Positions 54,051 through 62,735 of a stretch of DNA of 64,000 nt are shown here, piece by piece. The stretch lies in NCBI RefSeq assembly GCF_015354505.1, contig NZ_JACAFP010000007.1, positions 37,317 through 101,316 of the forward strand, given 5' to 3'. Under the pieces are notes generated by a model. It saw nothing but the letters and a program-made list of their open reading frames with translations. It ran no database searches and had not been told where the DNA came from. The stretch is from Microbacterium sp. UFMG61 (lineage in GTDB: Bacteria; Actinomycetota; Actinomycetes; Actinomycetales; Microbacteriaceae). The first letter of the stretch is position 1. Every line of letters starts with the position of its first letter. The position numbers and the translations under genes are program-made.

Positions 54051-55531
54051 CAGATGGCTCCAGCCGTGGTCGCGCCCGCGTTGACGGGCTCTTCGTTCGA
54101 CAGGTCGCTGGGGCTGGAGAGCGTGCCGCGGATGGCGGTCGCCGCCGCGACAAGCGGCGAGACGAGGTGCGTACGCCCACCCTTGCCCTGTCGTCCCTCG
54201 AAGTTGCGATTCGACGTCGACGCGCAGCGCTCCCCCGGGGCGAGCTGGTCGGGGTTCATGCCGAGGCACATCGAGCATCCGGCGAAACGCCACTCGGCGC
54301 CGAAGTCCTTGATCACCTGATCGAGGCCCTCGGCCTCGGCTTCCAGGCGCACGCGCGCGGACCCCGGAACGACCATCACACGGACGCCGTCGGCCTTCTT
54401 CTTGCCCTTGACGATCGAGGCGAATGCGCGCAGGTCCTCGATGCGACTGTTCGTGCATGACCCCATGAAGACGGCATCCACCGGCACCGCCTTGAGCGGC
54501 GTGCCCGGAGTGAGGTCCATGTACTCCAGCGCTCGTTCTGCGGCTGCCCGCTCGTTGGCATCGGCGATCTCGGCGGGGTCGGGGACCGCGGCGGAGAGCG
54601 AGCTGCCCTGGCCGGGGTTGGTGCCCCAGGTCACGAACGGCTCGAGCTCGTCGGCGTCGATGAACACCTCGGCGTCGAAGGTCGCGCCCTCGTCGGTGGG
54701 CAGCGTGCGCCAGTAGGCGACGGCATCGTCCCAGTCCTTGCCCTTGGGCGCATGCGGGCGCCCCTTCAGGTACTCGAACGTCGTCTCGTCGGGGGCGACC
54801 ATGCCCGCGCGGGCTCCGGCCTCGATCGACATGTTGCAGATCGTCATGCGGCCCTCCATCGACAGCGACCGGATGGCGCTGCCGCGGAACTCCAGAACGT
54901 AACCCTGACCACCGCCGGTGGTGATCTTCGCGATGACCGCGAGGATGATGTCCTTCGCCGTCACACCGGGGCGCAACGTGCCCTCGACGTTGATGGCCAT
55001 GGTCTTGAAAGGCTTGAGCGGCAGCGTCTGCGTCGCCATGACGTGCTCGACCTCGCTCGTACCGATGCCGAAGGCCATGGCGCCGAAAGCTCCGTGGGTC
55101 GACGTGTGCGAGTCGCCGCAGACCACGGTGATGCCGGGCATCGTCAATCCGAGCTGCGGTCCGACGACATGGACGATGCCCTGCTCGGCATCGCCCAGCG
55201 AGTGCAGACGCACGCCGAACTCGGCGGCGTTGCGCCGCAGGGTCTCGATCTGGGTGCGGCTCGTCAGGTCGGCGATGGGCTTGTCGATGTCCCACGTCGG
55301 AGTGTTGTGGTCCTCTGTCGCGATCGTGAGATCGAGACGTCGCAGTGGACGGCCTTCGGCGCGCAGACCGTCGAAGGCCTGCGGGCTCGTGACCTCGTGC
55401 ACCAGATGCAGGTCGATGTAGATGAGGTCCGGCTCGCCGTTCTCGCCCTTGACGACGAGGTGGTCGTCCCAGACCTTCTCGGCCAGGGTCCGGCTGCGTG
55501 CGGGAGCAGAGTCTGCTGAGGGGGTGTTCAT
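54050..55531 (-). CDS. leuC: 3-isopropylmalate dehydratase large subunit
   Basis: A 493-residue aconitase-family protein. Iron-sulfur ligands lie in [12 protein letters not shown] and [40 protein letters not shown] and [12 protein letters not shown] are diagnostic. ATG 55531 follows AGGAGAGAAGC. It is preceded by a leucine-containing leader peptide and a hairpin, so it is probably controlled by leucine supply. Confidence 0.96.
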   Translation of the reverse strand: MNTPSADSAPARSRTLAEKVWDDHLVVKGENGEPDLIYIDLHLVHEVTSPQAFDGLRAEGRPLRRLDLTIATEDHNTPTWDIDKPIADLTSRTQIETLRRNAAEFGVRLHSLGDAEQGIVHVVGPQLGLTMPGITVVCGDSHTSTHGAFGAMAFGIGTSEVEHVMATQTLPLKPFKTMAINVEGTLRPGVTAKDIILAVIAKITTGGGQGYVLEFRGSAIRSLSMEGRMTICNMSIEAGARAGMVAPDETTFEYLKGRPHAPKGKDWDDAVAYWRTLPTDEGATFDAEVFIDADELEPFVTWGTNPGQGSSLSAAVPDPAEIADANERAAAERALEYMDLTPGTPLKAVPVDAVFMGSCTNSRIEDLRAFASIVKGKKKADGVRVMVVPGSARVRLEAEAEGLDQVIKDFGAEWRFAGCSMCLGMNPDQLAPGERCASTSNRNFEGRQGKGGRTHLVSPLVAAATAIRGTLSSPSDLSNEEPVNAGATTAGAI

Positions 55532-55572
55532 TGCTTCTCTCCTGAAGATGGCGGGTCGGCCCACGATGGACT

Positions 55573-55611
55573 CCGCGACGAGGAGGGGCTCAGAACGAGG
55601 TCTCGTCGCGG
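55573..55611 (-). promoter_or_regulatory. Attenuator-like hairpin in the leuC leader
   Basis: On the transcript CCGCGACGAG (from 55611) pairs with CTCGTCGCGG (to 55573), ten perfect base pairs around a 19-base loop. The first arm is the part of the leader peptide that encodes Gly-Arg-Asp-Glu, directly after the leucine codons, so ribosome position would decide whether the hairpin forms. No T-run follows. Confidence 0.6.
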
Positions 55612-55637
55612 CCGCTAAGAAGGAGCACGATCCGCAT
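55590..55637 (-). CDS. leuC leader peptide
   Basis: A 15-codon ORF reading [15 protein letters not shown] and then TGA, with three consecutive leucine codons (CTC CTT CTT). It ends 58 bases before leuC. There is no ribosome binding site, but an extended -10 lies 6 bases upstream, so the message is probably leaderless, as is common for actinobacterial leader peptides. Coding sense and stop position fit leucine-responsive attenuation. Inferred, not a known entry. Confidence 0.65.
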   Translation of the reverse strand: MRIVLLLSGRDETSF

Positions 55638-55643
55638 GACGTC

Positions 55644-55652
55644 AGGTTACCA
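55644..55652 (-). promoter_or_regulatory. Extended -10 of the leuCD transcript
   Basis: On the minus strand TGG followed by TAACCT matches an extended -10 (TGn-TAnnnT). It ends 6 bases before the leader-peptide ATG, so transcription would start at or next to the A of ATG. No good -35 is visible. Confidence 0.45.
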
Positions 55653-55681
55653 CCGCTCGAACGGTGCGCGACGCGCCGTGA

Positions 55682-55693
55682 CACAGTACTGTG
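55682..55693. promoter_or_regulatory. Palindrome between leuC and the sulfhydrylase gene
   Basis: CACAGTACTGTG is a perfect 12-bp palindrome, 25 bases before the sulfhydrylase ATG and about 30 bases upstream of the leuC -10. It may be an operator for one or both divergent genes. Confidence 0.4.
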
Positions 55694-55718
55694 ACCCGCA
55701 CCTTCGAGAGGCACCCGC

Positions 55719-57014
55719 ATGACCGACGACACCACCGGCTTCACCACCAGAGCTGTGCACGCCGCGAGGAGTCAGGGGGCCGCGTCGTCGAGAGCCACCC
55801 CGATCTACCTGACGGCGGGATTCGAGTTCGACGACTTCGACCACGCGGCTGATCACTTCGGCACCGGCGCAGGATTCGGCTACACCCGCACCGGAAACCC
55901 CACGATCCATGCGGTCGAGCGTCAGCTCGCGGCCCTCGAGTCCGGCGCGGATGCGGTTCTCGTCGCCAGCGGGCAGGCGGCCGTCGTCACAGCGCTCCTC
56001 ACCGTGGCGGGCGCCGGCGACCACATCGTCTCGTCGACCCACATCTACGAGGGCACACGCGGCCTGCTCCTCGACAATCTCTCACGCCTCGGCATCGACG
56101 CCACGTTCATCGACGACATCGGAGACCCTGAGGCATGGCGGAGGGCGATCCGCCCGAACACCAGAGCCCTGTTCGCGGAGTCGATCGCGAACGCCCGCAA
56201 CGACATCCTCGACATCGAGGCGGTGAGCGCCGTCGCGGACGCCGCTGCGATCCCGCTCATCGTCGACAACACCCTCGCCACGCCCTTCCTCGTGCGGCCC
56301 CTCGAGCACGGCGCCGCGATCGTGGTGCACTCCGCGTCGAAGTTCCTTGCGGGCCATGGATCGGTGCTCGGCGGCGTCATCATCGACGACGGACGTTTCG
56401 ACGCCGAGCGGGCCGGCCACAACGCCCCGCATCTGGTGCTTCCCGGCCGCGGTGGGGTGCCCAGCGTCGCGGCGCGACACGGCGGCAAGGCGCGAATCGC
56501 GTACGCCCGCGAGTCGGTGGCGCCCCGCTTCGGAGCATCGCCCTCTCCCCTGAACGCCTTCCTGATCGGCCAAGGAGCGGAGACGCTCGGTCTTCGGGTC
56601 GAGCGCCAGTCCCGCAACGCCCTCGAGGTCGCACGCTGGCTGGCCGCGCAGGATGCGGTGGAGAGCGTCGACTACGTCGGACTCGAGAGTCACCCGGATC
56701 ACGCGCTCGCTCGGAAGTATCTCCACGGCGGCCATGGGTCGATCTTCACGTTCACTCTGCGCGGCGGACTCGAGGCGGCGCGCGACTTCGTCGAGAGTGT
56801 TCGGGTGTTCACCCACATGACGCACATCGGGGATGTCCGCTCCCTCGTGCTGCACCCGGGGACGACCAGTCATTCCCACCGCACGCAGGAGGAACGCGAC
56901 GTCCTGGGCGTGCAGCCGGGGACCCTGCGCCTCTCGATCGGGATCGAAGACGTCGCCGATCTCCTCGCGGATCTCGCGCGCGTGCTGGAACCGGCGCGAG
57001 AGGCCGTCGCGTGA
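55719..57014 (+). CDS. O-acetylhomoserine sulfhydrylase-like PLP enzyme
   Basis: A 431-residue Cys/Met-metabolism PLP enzyme. [35 protein letters not shown], the lysine motif [17 protein letters not shown] and the C-terminal [18 protein letters not shown] with LRLSIGIED place it in the O-acetylhomoserine aminocarboxypropyltransferase group, making homocysteine from sulfide. Cystathionine-type activity is not excluded. Its stop overlaps the flavin monooxygenase gene (GTGA), so the pair may serve sulfur scavenging. Confidence 0.9.
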   Translation: MTDDTTGFTTRAVHAARSQGAASSRATPIYLTAGFEFDDFDHAADHFGTGAGFGYTRTGNPTIHAVERQLAALESGADAVLVASGQAAVVTALLTVAGAGDHIVSSTHIYEGTRGLLLDNLSRLGIDATFIDDIGDPEAWRRAIRPNTRALFAESIANARNDILDIEAVSAVADAAAIPLIVDNTLATPFLVRPLEHGAAIVVHSASKFLAGHGSVLGGVIIDDGRFDAERAGHNAPHLVLPGRGGVPSVAARHGGKARIAYARESVAPRFGASPSPLNAFLIGQGAETLGLRVERQSRNALEVARWLAAQDAVESVDYVGLESHPDHALARKYLHGGHGSIFTFTLRGGLEAARDFVESVRVFTHMTHIGDVRSLVLHPGTTSHSHRTQEERDVLGVQPGTLRLSIGIEDVADLLADLARVLEPAREAVA

Positions 57015-58324
57015 CCAGGCCGCAACACTTCGGATGGTTCCTGGCGCGCGGCTTCGGTCCGCAGGGCTGGGGATACCCGTCGCTGGACTGGAACTACGAC
57101 TGGACCCGCCCCGAGATCTATCAGGACGCGGCTCGCACTCTGGAACAGGCCGGGTTCGACCTCGTCATCGTCGAGGACGCTCCGTCGCTCGGTTCTCCGG
57201 AGACGCTCGACCTGCGCGTCCGACACGCGTTCGGCGGCCCCAAGCACGATCCGCTTCTTCTCGCGCCGTATCTCTTCCAGGCGACCAGGCATCTCGGGGT
57301 CGTGCCGACCGTCAACCCCGCGGCGTACCTGCCCTACACCGCGGCGCGGCAGTTCTCGACACTGCAGCATCTGAGCGGCCACCGTCTCGGACTCAACGTC
57401 GTGACAGACACCGGAAGCGCGCGCCACTTCTCGGCCGCCGAGCAGTTGGGGCATGACGCCGCCTACGACCGCGCCGAAGAATGGCTCACCGGCATCCGCT
57501 CGCTCTGGCGCAGCTGGGACGACGGCGCGCTGGTGCAGGATCGCATCACCGACGTGTTCGCCGACGGGTCGAGGTTGCGCCCTGTCCGGCATCGCGGCGA
57601 GCATTTCGCGTTCGACGGGCCCCTGAATGCGGCGCCTTTCACCGCAGGCGAACCCGCGATCGTCTCTCCCGGCGGCTCCGGTCGCGGACTCGGGTTCGCC
57701 GGCGCGAACTCGGACGTCCAGCTCGCTCTCGCACCTCTCGACGAGGCGTCGGTGCGCGCCTACCGATCGAAGATCCACGACGCGGCGAGGGCCGCGGGCC
57801 GCTCGCCCGCGGACATCAAGATCCTGTTCGCGATCCAGCCCGTCATCACCTCGTCGCCGGAGGAGGCGGATCGCGTCGTCGCCGCATCCGCCCATCCCGA
57901 CGACGCGGCCCTGGTGCAGATCGCTCGCAAGCAGTCGAGCGATCTCGAGACCGATCTGACCGCGCTCGACCTCGACCGCCCCCTCGATCTGTCGATCTTC
58001 GGGGAGCACGTCTCGCGCGGCAGCATCCAGCGCCTGATCGGAGACCGAGACGAGGATGCTCCGCTGCGCGCCCACCTCACGGCGCTCGCCCGCACCGGCC
58101 GGATCACCGACCGCTCGGGATTCGTCGGCACGGCCGAGGAGTTCGCCGATCTCATCGACGAGCTCGGCGACTGGGGCAACGACGGCGTGCTGCTGTGGGG
58201 CGACTTCCACCCGGTCACGCTGCATCGCACGCTCGATGAGCTCGTGCCCGTGCTCCGTCGCCGCGGCATCCTGCGCCGCGAGTACGTCGATGGCGGGCTG
58301 CAGGCCAACCTGCGCGCGTTCTGA
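57011..58324 (+). CDS. FMN-dependent LLM-class monooxygenase (NtaA/DszA type)
   Basis: A 437-residue TIM-barrel flavoprotein. HFGWFLARGFGPQGWGYPSL, FDLVIVEDAPSLGSPETLD, HLSGHRLGLNVVTD and PAIVSPGGSGRGLGFAG resemble the NtaA/SnaA/DszA family, whose members oxidise organosulfur or chelator compounds with reduced FMN. Coupling to a sulfhydrylase supports a role in organic sulfur use. Substrate unknown. GTG start at 57011. Confidence 0.88.
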   Translation: MTRPQHFGWFLARGFGPQGWGYPSLDWNYDWTRPEIYQDAARTLEQAGFDLVIVEDAPSLGSPETLDLRVRHAFGGPKHDPLLLAPYLFQATRHLGVVPTVNPAAYLPYTAARQFSTLQHLSGHRLGLNVVTDTGSARHFSAAEQLGHDAAYDRAEEWLTGIRSLWRSWDDGALVQDRITDVFADGSRLRPVRHRGEHFAFDGPLNAAPFTAGEPAIVSPGGSGRGLGFAGANSDVQLALAPLDEASVRAYRSKIHDAARAAGRSPADIKILFAIQPVITSSPEEADRVVAASAHPDDAALVQIARKQSSDLETDLTALDLDRPLDLSIFGEHVSRGSIQRLIGDRDEDAPLRAHLTALARTGRITDRSGFVGTAEEFADLIDELGDWGNDGVLLWGDFHPVTLHRTLDELVPVLRRRGILRREYVDGGLQANLRAF

Positions 58325-58339
58325 GCGAGCACCCAGGGC

Positions 58340-58837
58340 TCACCAGCCCATCGAGCCCGGCACTCCCTTGAACGGCCCGACGACGGTCGACGTCACCCAG
58401 CCGCCGTAGAAGCCACCCGGCTGAGGGACGACGACCTCTCCCCCGACCGTGCACTCGTCCATCGGTCCGGCATACACGGCGACCCGATCCGCCAAGGTCT
58501 CGAACCCGGACGTGGGGTTCGGATAGTTCCACGCCGCTCCCGCCGCCACCAGGCGTCCGCCGTGCACGTCGAGATACCGGGCCGCACCCTTGAACTCGCA
58601 GAACGACGAGCCTGCGGCATCCACGAGCGCACCGTCGATGAAATCGTCGATCGGCAGGTAGTAGACGGGAGGGTGGCTCGTCTCGAGCACCCTCATCGCC
58701 CTCTCGGTATCGGCGATGAGCTCGCCGCCGAAGCGTATCGTCACGCGCTCGAGCACCGGCTCGACCCTCGGTGGCCGCGGATAGTCCCACACGGACTCCT
58801 GACCGGAAGCGGGAACGACGGGGCGAGGTCTGTGCAT
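58340..58837 (-). CDS. DUF427 domain-containing protein
   Basis: A 165-residue protein with the DUF427 pattern: GGELIADTERAMRVLETSHP, PVYYLPIDDF, FCEFKGAARYLDV and AAGAAWNYPNPT. Family members are small beta-rich proteins of unknown function. ATG 58837 gives the usual start. Convergent with the monooxygenase gene, divergent from the LON-like gene. Confidence 0.88.
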   Translation of the reverse strand: MHRPRPVVPASGQESVWDYPRPPRVEPVLERVTIRFGGELIADTERAMRVLETSHPPVYYLPIDDFIDGALVDAAGSSFCEFKGAARYLDVHGGRLVAAGAAWNYPNPTSGFETLADRVAVYAGPMDECTVGGEVVVPQPGGFYGGWVTSTVVGPFKGVPGSMGW

Positions 58838-58880
58838 CTGATCACTGTACGTCGCCGGGCATGCCGTGTTGACTGGGCTC

Positions 58881-59474
58881 ATGGCCGCGATCCCCATGTT
58901 CCCGCTCGGCTCGGTGCTCTTTCCGCACACCCCTCTGCTGCTGCGGGTGTTCGAGCCCCGGTATCTCACCATGATCGGAGAGCTCCTCGATCAGGACGAC
59001 CCGCAGTTCGGTGTCGTGCTCATCGAACGCGGTCACGAGGTCGGCGGTGGTGATCGCCGCAGCAGCGTCGGCACGATCGCCAGACTGGCGACCGTCTCGG
59101 CGGATGCGGAGGCGCTGCACATCGTCGGCGTCGGAACCATCCGCATCGCGGTCGAGCAGTGGACGGATGAGTCTCCGTACCCCCGGGCCGACGTCACCCC
59201 GCTGCCGGAACTGACGTGGAACGACGCTCTCGCCCCGCTGCGCACCGAAGCGGAGGCCATCGTGCGGCGAGTACTCGCTCGCGTCGACGGGCCCTGGGAT
59301 CCCGACACCGAGCTCTCCGACGATCCGATCGCCGCGTCCTGGCAGCTCGCCGCGATCGCACCGCTCGGAGAGTACGACCGGTACACGCTTCTGCGATCGG
59401 ACTCGGTCGGCGCGCTGCTGCGTCAGGTCATCGACCTCACGCTCGAGGCGGAGCTGCTCTGGTCGGCCGAGTGA
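58881..59474 (+). CDS. LON peptidase substrate-binding domain protein
   Basis: A 197-residue protein starting MAAIPMFPLGSVLFPHTPLL, then LRVFEPRYLTMI, the hallmark of the Lon N-terminal domain as a stand-alone protein. There is no ATPase or protease domain. Stand-alone members are of unknown function, possibly protein quality control. Convergent with terC. Confidence 0.88.
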   Translation: MAAIPMFPLGSVLFPHTPLLLRVFEPRYLTMIGELLDQDDPQFGVVLIERGHEVGGGDRRSSVGTIARLATVSADAEALHIVGVGTIRIAVEQWTDESPYPRADVTPLPELTWNDALAPLRTEAEAIVRRVLARVDGPWDPDTELSDDPIAASWQLAAIAPLGEYDRYTLLRSDSVGALLRQVIDLTLEAELLWSAE

Positions 59475-59485
59475 AGGCGCCTGCC

Positions 59486-60490
59486 CTACTCGACGCCCAC
59501 TGACCTCTTCGCGGCCGACTTCTCGCGCGACGCCGCGATCAGGCTCGCGACCGTGGCGACCGTCATCGACACGACGATGACGCCGAGCGAGACCAGGTTG
59601 TCGATGTCGGGCACCCACTCGACGTGCTCTCCACCGTTGATGAAGGGCAGCTCGTTCTCGTGCAGGGCGTGCAGGATGAGCTTGACGCCGATGAAGCCGA
59701 GGATCACCGCGATGCCGTAGTGCAGGTAGCGCAGCCGGTCGAGCAGATCGCCCAGCAGGAAGTACAGCTGGCGAAGGCCCATGAGCGCGAAGATGTTCGC
59801 CGCGAAGACGAGGAATCCATTGGTCGTGATCTCGAAGATGGCCGGGATGGAGTCGATCGCGAAGATGAGGTCCGTCACGCCGATCGTGATGAACACGATG
59901 ACCATGGGTGTCCACATGCGCTTGCCGTCGACCGTCGTGCGGAGCTTGGAGCCGTCATACGTCTCGCTGATGTCGATGCGACGCCGCAGCAGGCGCACGA
60001 TGAAGTTCTCCTTCTTCACATCATCTTCGTGCTCGCCCTCGGGCATGGCCTGCTTGATCGCCGTATAGATGAGGAAGGCGCCGAAGATGTAGAAGATCGG
60101 CGAGAAGTGCTCGATCACCGTGACTCCGACGAGGATGAAGGCCCCCCGCAGCACGAGCGCGATGATGATGCCGACCATCAGCACCTGCTGCTGCAGACGT
60201 CGCGGCACCGCGAACTGCGCCATGATCAGCACGAAGACGAAGAGGTTGTCGATCGAGAGGCTGTACTCCAGGGCCCAGCCGGTGATGAAGTCCCCGGCGT
60301 TGCGCCATCCCGCGACGTTGCCGAGGAGCACTGCGAAGAGCAGCGCGAGGCCGACGTAGAACACGACCCACAGCGTCGACTCCTTGGTCGACGGGATGTG
60401 CGGACGCAGGCGGATGAGGAGGAGGTCGCCGATCAGGATGATCGTGAGGACGATCATCGAGGTGATCTCGAACCAGACAGGAATGTCCAC
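59486..60490 (-). CDS. TerC family membrane protein
   Basis: A 334-residue integral membrane protein with about nine helices. EYSLSIDNLFVFVLIMAQF and VTDLIFAIDSIPAIFEITTN each carry the conserved intramembrane acidic residues of TerC/Alx exporters; a cytoplasmic loop is acidic (MPEGEHEDDVKKEN). Members export manganese or support metalation of secreted proteins. GTG 60490 is the likely start. A probable manganese riboswitch lies just upstream. Confidence 0.9.
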   Translation of the reverse strand: MDIPVWFEITSMIVLTIILIGDLLLIRLRPHIPSTKESTLWVVFYVGLALLFAVLLGNVAGWRNAGDFITGWALEYSLSIDNLFVFVLIMAQFAVPRRLQQQVLMVGIIIALVLRGAFILVGVTVIEHFSPIFYIFGAFLIYTAIKQAMPEGEHEDDVKKENFIVRLLRRRIDISETYDGSKLRTTVDGKRMWTPMVIVFITIGVTDLIFAIDSIPAIFEITTNGFLVFAANIFALMGLRQLYFLLGDLLDRLRYLHYGIAVILGFIGVKLILHALHENELPFINGGEHVEWVPDIDNLVSLGVIVVSMTVATVASLIAASREKSAAKRSVGVE

Positions 60491-60552
60491 GGGTGCTCTG
60501 CACCTTTCGGGAGGGGTCGGAAAACTGTCGAAAGTCTCTCCCACGCATGGAA

Positions 60553-60628
60553 TGCGTCGCACGACCGGAGCAGCGATGACGGTGCTCGTGATGACGGTGG
60601 ATGCGCTTGCGGGATACTCCCTCTCGCG
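60553..60628 (-). promoter_or_regulatory. Probable yybP-ykoY-type manganese riboswitch upstream of terC
   Basis: On the terC transcript the leader contains AGGGAGTA (60615-60622), matching the conserved GGGGAGUA loop of the Mn riboswitch, followed by two ACCGTCAT copies (60591-60598 and 60576-60583), the other conserved loop (ACCGUCAnCA). An ACGCAT-GGA-ATGCGT hairpin (60543-60557) follows and may be the expression platform. Position upstream of a TerC gene fits this class. No covariance test was run. Confidence 0.6.
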
Positions 60629-60739
60629 TCCCTGATTCTAGACCCAGTGCGCCGTTGATGCGGATTCCACACATCTGAGACGATGGGGCCTCGTTCGACA
60701 CTTCCCAGGTGAGAGACACCGAACCGAAACGGGACGCCC

Positions 60740-61291
60740 GTGCAGACAACTGATCAGAGATGGGTGGCGGACGCCGCCGCCGGCGACGAGAGCGCCTTCC
60801 GCGAGCTGTACCGCGCACATGTCCGCGCGGTCTACTGGATCGCCCACGGCCTGCTCGCCTCGCCGACGGATGCGGAGGACGTGACCCAGGAGACGTTCGT
60901 CACCGCGTGGCGCAAGCTGCCGGGCTTCGATCTGCAGGGAGAGTCCCTGCTCCCCTGGCTCGCGACGATCTGCCGCTTCCAGGCGGCGAATCGGCTGCGA
61001 CAGCGTCGACGCGACCGGGCGCACACCACGGATGCGGCCGATGACACGATCCCCTCGACGATCAGCGTCGAGGGCCAGGTCATCAGCGCGGCGCTGGCAG
61101 AGCGGATCACAGCCGAGGTGGGCACGCTGAGCGATCTCGACCGCGAGATCTTCCGCCTCTGCGCAGCGGCCGGGTACTCGTATCAGGCGGCGGCGGAAGA
61201 GCTCGGAGTGAGCCATGCCATCGTGCGGAACCGTCTCTCCCGAGTCCGCACCCGCCTGCGCGGTGCCGTGAAGGAAGCGAGCGACGTATGA
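60740..61291 (+). CDS. ECF-type RNA polymerase sigma factor
   Basis: A 183-residue sigma-70 family protein. Region 2: FRELYRAHVRAVYWIAHGLL then DAEDVTQETFVTAWRKLPGF; region 4 helix-turn-helix: YSYQAAAEELGVSHAIVRNR then LSRVRTRLRG. GTG start. Its stop overlaps the DUF4349 membrane protein (ATGA), which may act as its regulator. Target promoters unknown. Confidence 0.92.
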   Translation: MQTTDQRWVADAAAGDESAFRELYRAHVRAVYWIAHGLLASPTDAEDVTQETFVTAWRKLPGFDLQGESLLPWLATICRFQAANRLRQRRRDRAHTTDAADDTIPSTISVEGQVISAALAERITAEVGTLSDLDREIFRLCAAAGYSYQAAAEELGVSHAIVRNRLSRVRTRLRGAVKEASDV

Positions 61292-62397
61292 ACGACCAGC
61301 GACAGAAGAACGACAGCCTGCCCGTCGAAGACCTCCCGGAGATCTCGGATGCCACGGTGGCGCGCATCGAGGCATCCGTCTTCGAACAGATCGCGACCGA
61401 GCGCCCTGCGGGCACGTCCTCCTCTGGTCGCTCGAAGGTTCGCCGCCGCCGATGGCTCACGGGCGCAGGCATGGCCGCCGCGTTCGTGGTCGGCGTGCTC
61501 GTCACACCGCCCATTCTCGGAGCCGTGGGTGGCGGCGCCATGAGCGACGCCGGCGGTGGAGATGCGCCGGTCGGCGTCGCGGTCGAGGACTCGCGCGCGG
61601 GTTCCGCCGACCAGGTCATGCCGGAGAGCCTCACGGATTCGGCGGAATCGTCGGGCGTGCTGCCCGGCGCCGCCGACAGCGTTGATCGCGAGATCATCGC
61701 GACAGCGAACGCCACCGTCCGGGTCGAGGACATCGCCGACGCCGCTGCCCGGATCACCGCCATAGCCGAGGCCCACGGAGGCTACGTCGAGGGCACGGAG
61801 ATCGGCGGGGGTACCGGTGTCGGCTCGGCGGATCCCGTTCCGTCCGACACCGGATACGGATGGATCAGCATCCGGGTCCCCTCAGCAGATCTCGCGGACG
61901 TGATCGACGAGCTTGCGGACTCCGGCGACGTGCTCTCCTCCTCCACTTCGAAGCAGGATGTCACCTCTGCGGCGATCGACCTTCGGGCGCGCGTGGACGC
62001 CACCAGGGCGTCGGTGCAGCGTCTGACCGAGCTGATGTCCCAGACGGGCACCGTCTCGGAACTCATCGAGGCCGAGGTCGCGCTCACCGACCGTCAGGCA
62101 CTGCTCGAGTCCTACGAGCAGCAGCTCAGCACTCTCGAGGACCAGGTCGCCATGTCGAGTCTTCAGGTGCAGCTGACCCGCACGACAGCGCCTACCACCG
62201 CCGATCCCGCGGGATTCGCCGACGGGCTCATGGCAGGGTGGAACGGCCTCGTGGTATCCCTGAACGCGCTGGTCGTGGCGATCGGCTTCGTCCTTCCGTG
62301 GGCCGCACTCGTCGGTGCCGCGATCCTCGTGATCTGGGTCATCCGACGGGCACGCCGCGCCCGTCGAGCGCGTTCGACCGCGGCCGCCGACGAGTAG
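61288..62397 (+). CDS. DUF4349 membrane protein, possible anti-sigma factor
   Basis: A 369-residue protein: cytoplasmic N-terminus of about 50 residues (ISDATVARIEASVFEQIATE), a transmembrane helix near 57-78, an extracytoplasmic region with DUF4349 (IIATANATVRVEDIADAAAR, GYGWISIRVPSADL) and a coiled-coil (residues about 225-285), then a second helix near 320-350 and a basic tail. It is coupled to the ECF sigma gene and its topology fits an anti-sigma or sensor, but no zinc-binding ZAS motif is present. That role is inferred. Confidence 0.8.
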   Translation: MNDQRQKNDSLPVEDLPEISDATVARIEASVFEQIATERPAGTSSSGRSKVRRRRWLTGAGMAAAFVVGVLVTPPILGAVGGGAMSDAGGGDAPVGVAVEDSRAGSADQVMPESLTDSAESSGVLPGAADSVDREIIATANATVRVEDIADAAARITAIAEAHGGYVEGTEIGGGTGVGSADPVPSDTGYGWISIRVPSADLADVIDELADSGDVLSSSTSKQDVTSAAIDLRARVDATRASVQRLTELMSQTGTVSELIEAEVALTDRQALLESYEQQLSTLEDQVAMSSLQVQLTRTTAPTTADPAGFADGLMAGWNGLVVSLNALVVAIGFVLPWAALVGAAILVIWVIRRARRARRARSTAAADE

Positions 62398-62469
62398 GCC
62401 GACGCTCACACGACGTCCGCCTCCCGCTGGGCGAACGGGACCCTCGGCCTCGCGCTGATCACGGAAACG

Positions 62470-62502
62470 ACGAAAGCCCTCCGGCAACCGGAGGGCTTTC
62501 GT
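62470..62502. terminator. Bidirectional terminator after tRNA-Glu
   Basis: ACGAAAGCCCTCCGG (62470-62484) pairs perfectly over 15 bp with CCGGAGGGCTTTCGT (62488-62502) around CAA. It lies 8 bases past the tRNA 3' end and also 72 bases past the DUF4349 gene. T-rich on both sides. Confidence 0.92.
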
Positions 62503-62510
62503 GTGTTGTG

Positions 62511-62583
62511 TGACCCCAGCGGGATTCGAACCCGCGTTACCGCCGTGAGAGGGCAGCGTACTAGGCCGCTATACGATGGGGCC
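62511..62583 (-). tRNA. tRNA-Glu (CTC)
   Basis: A 73-base cloverleaf read leftward from 62583: acceptor GGCCCCA pairs with TGGGGTC plus discriminator A, the T-arm has GGTTCGAATCC, and the anticodon loop CTCTCAC gives anticodon CTC. CCA is not encoded. Promoter and terminator flank it, so it is transcribed alone. Confidence 0.95.
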
Positions 62584-62620
62584 GTCTGGCGGAATGTTTC
62601 CGTTCCGCGACAACTGTTCA

Positions 62621-62649
62621 AGTATGCCACGGCGATTCTGCGCGCGCAA
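62621..62649 (-). promoter_or_regulatory. Probable promoter of tRNA-Glu
   Basis: Leftward TTGCGC (62644-62649) and CATACT (62621-62626) with a 17-base spacer. The start would fall about 30 bases before the mature tRNA 5' end. Confidence 0.5.
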
Positions 62650-62735
62650 AATCGAGCGGCGCTCTCCTCGATCCCGGGCGTGGCGCGCCGGTGCAGACGT
62701 TTGCCAGACGCCGCAGGAAGGAGTTGACTCAGGTC

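Noticed and set aside
56082-58225. Long minus-strand frames opposite the sulfhydrylase and monooxygenase genes
   Set aside because: No homology-like motifs, no starts with binding sites; both genes on the plus strand are clear.
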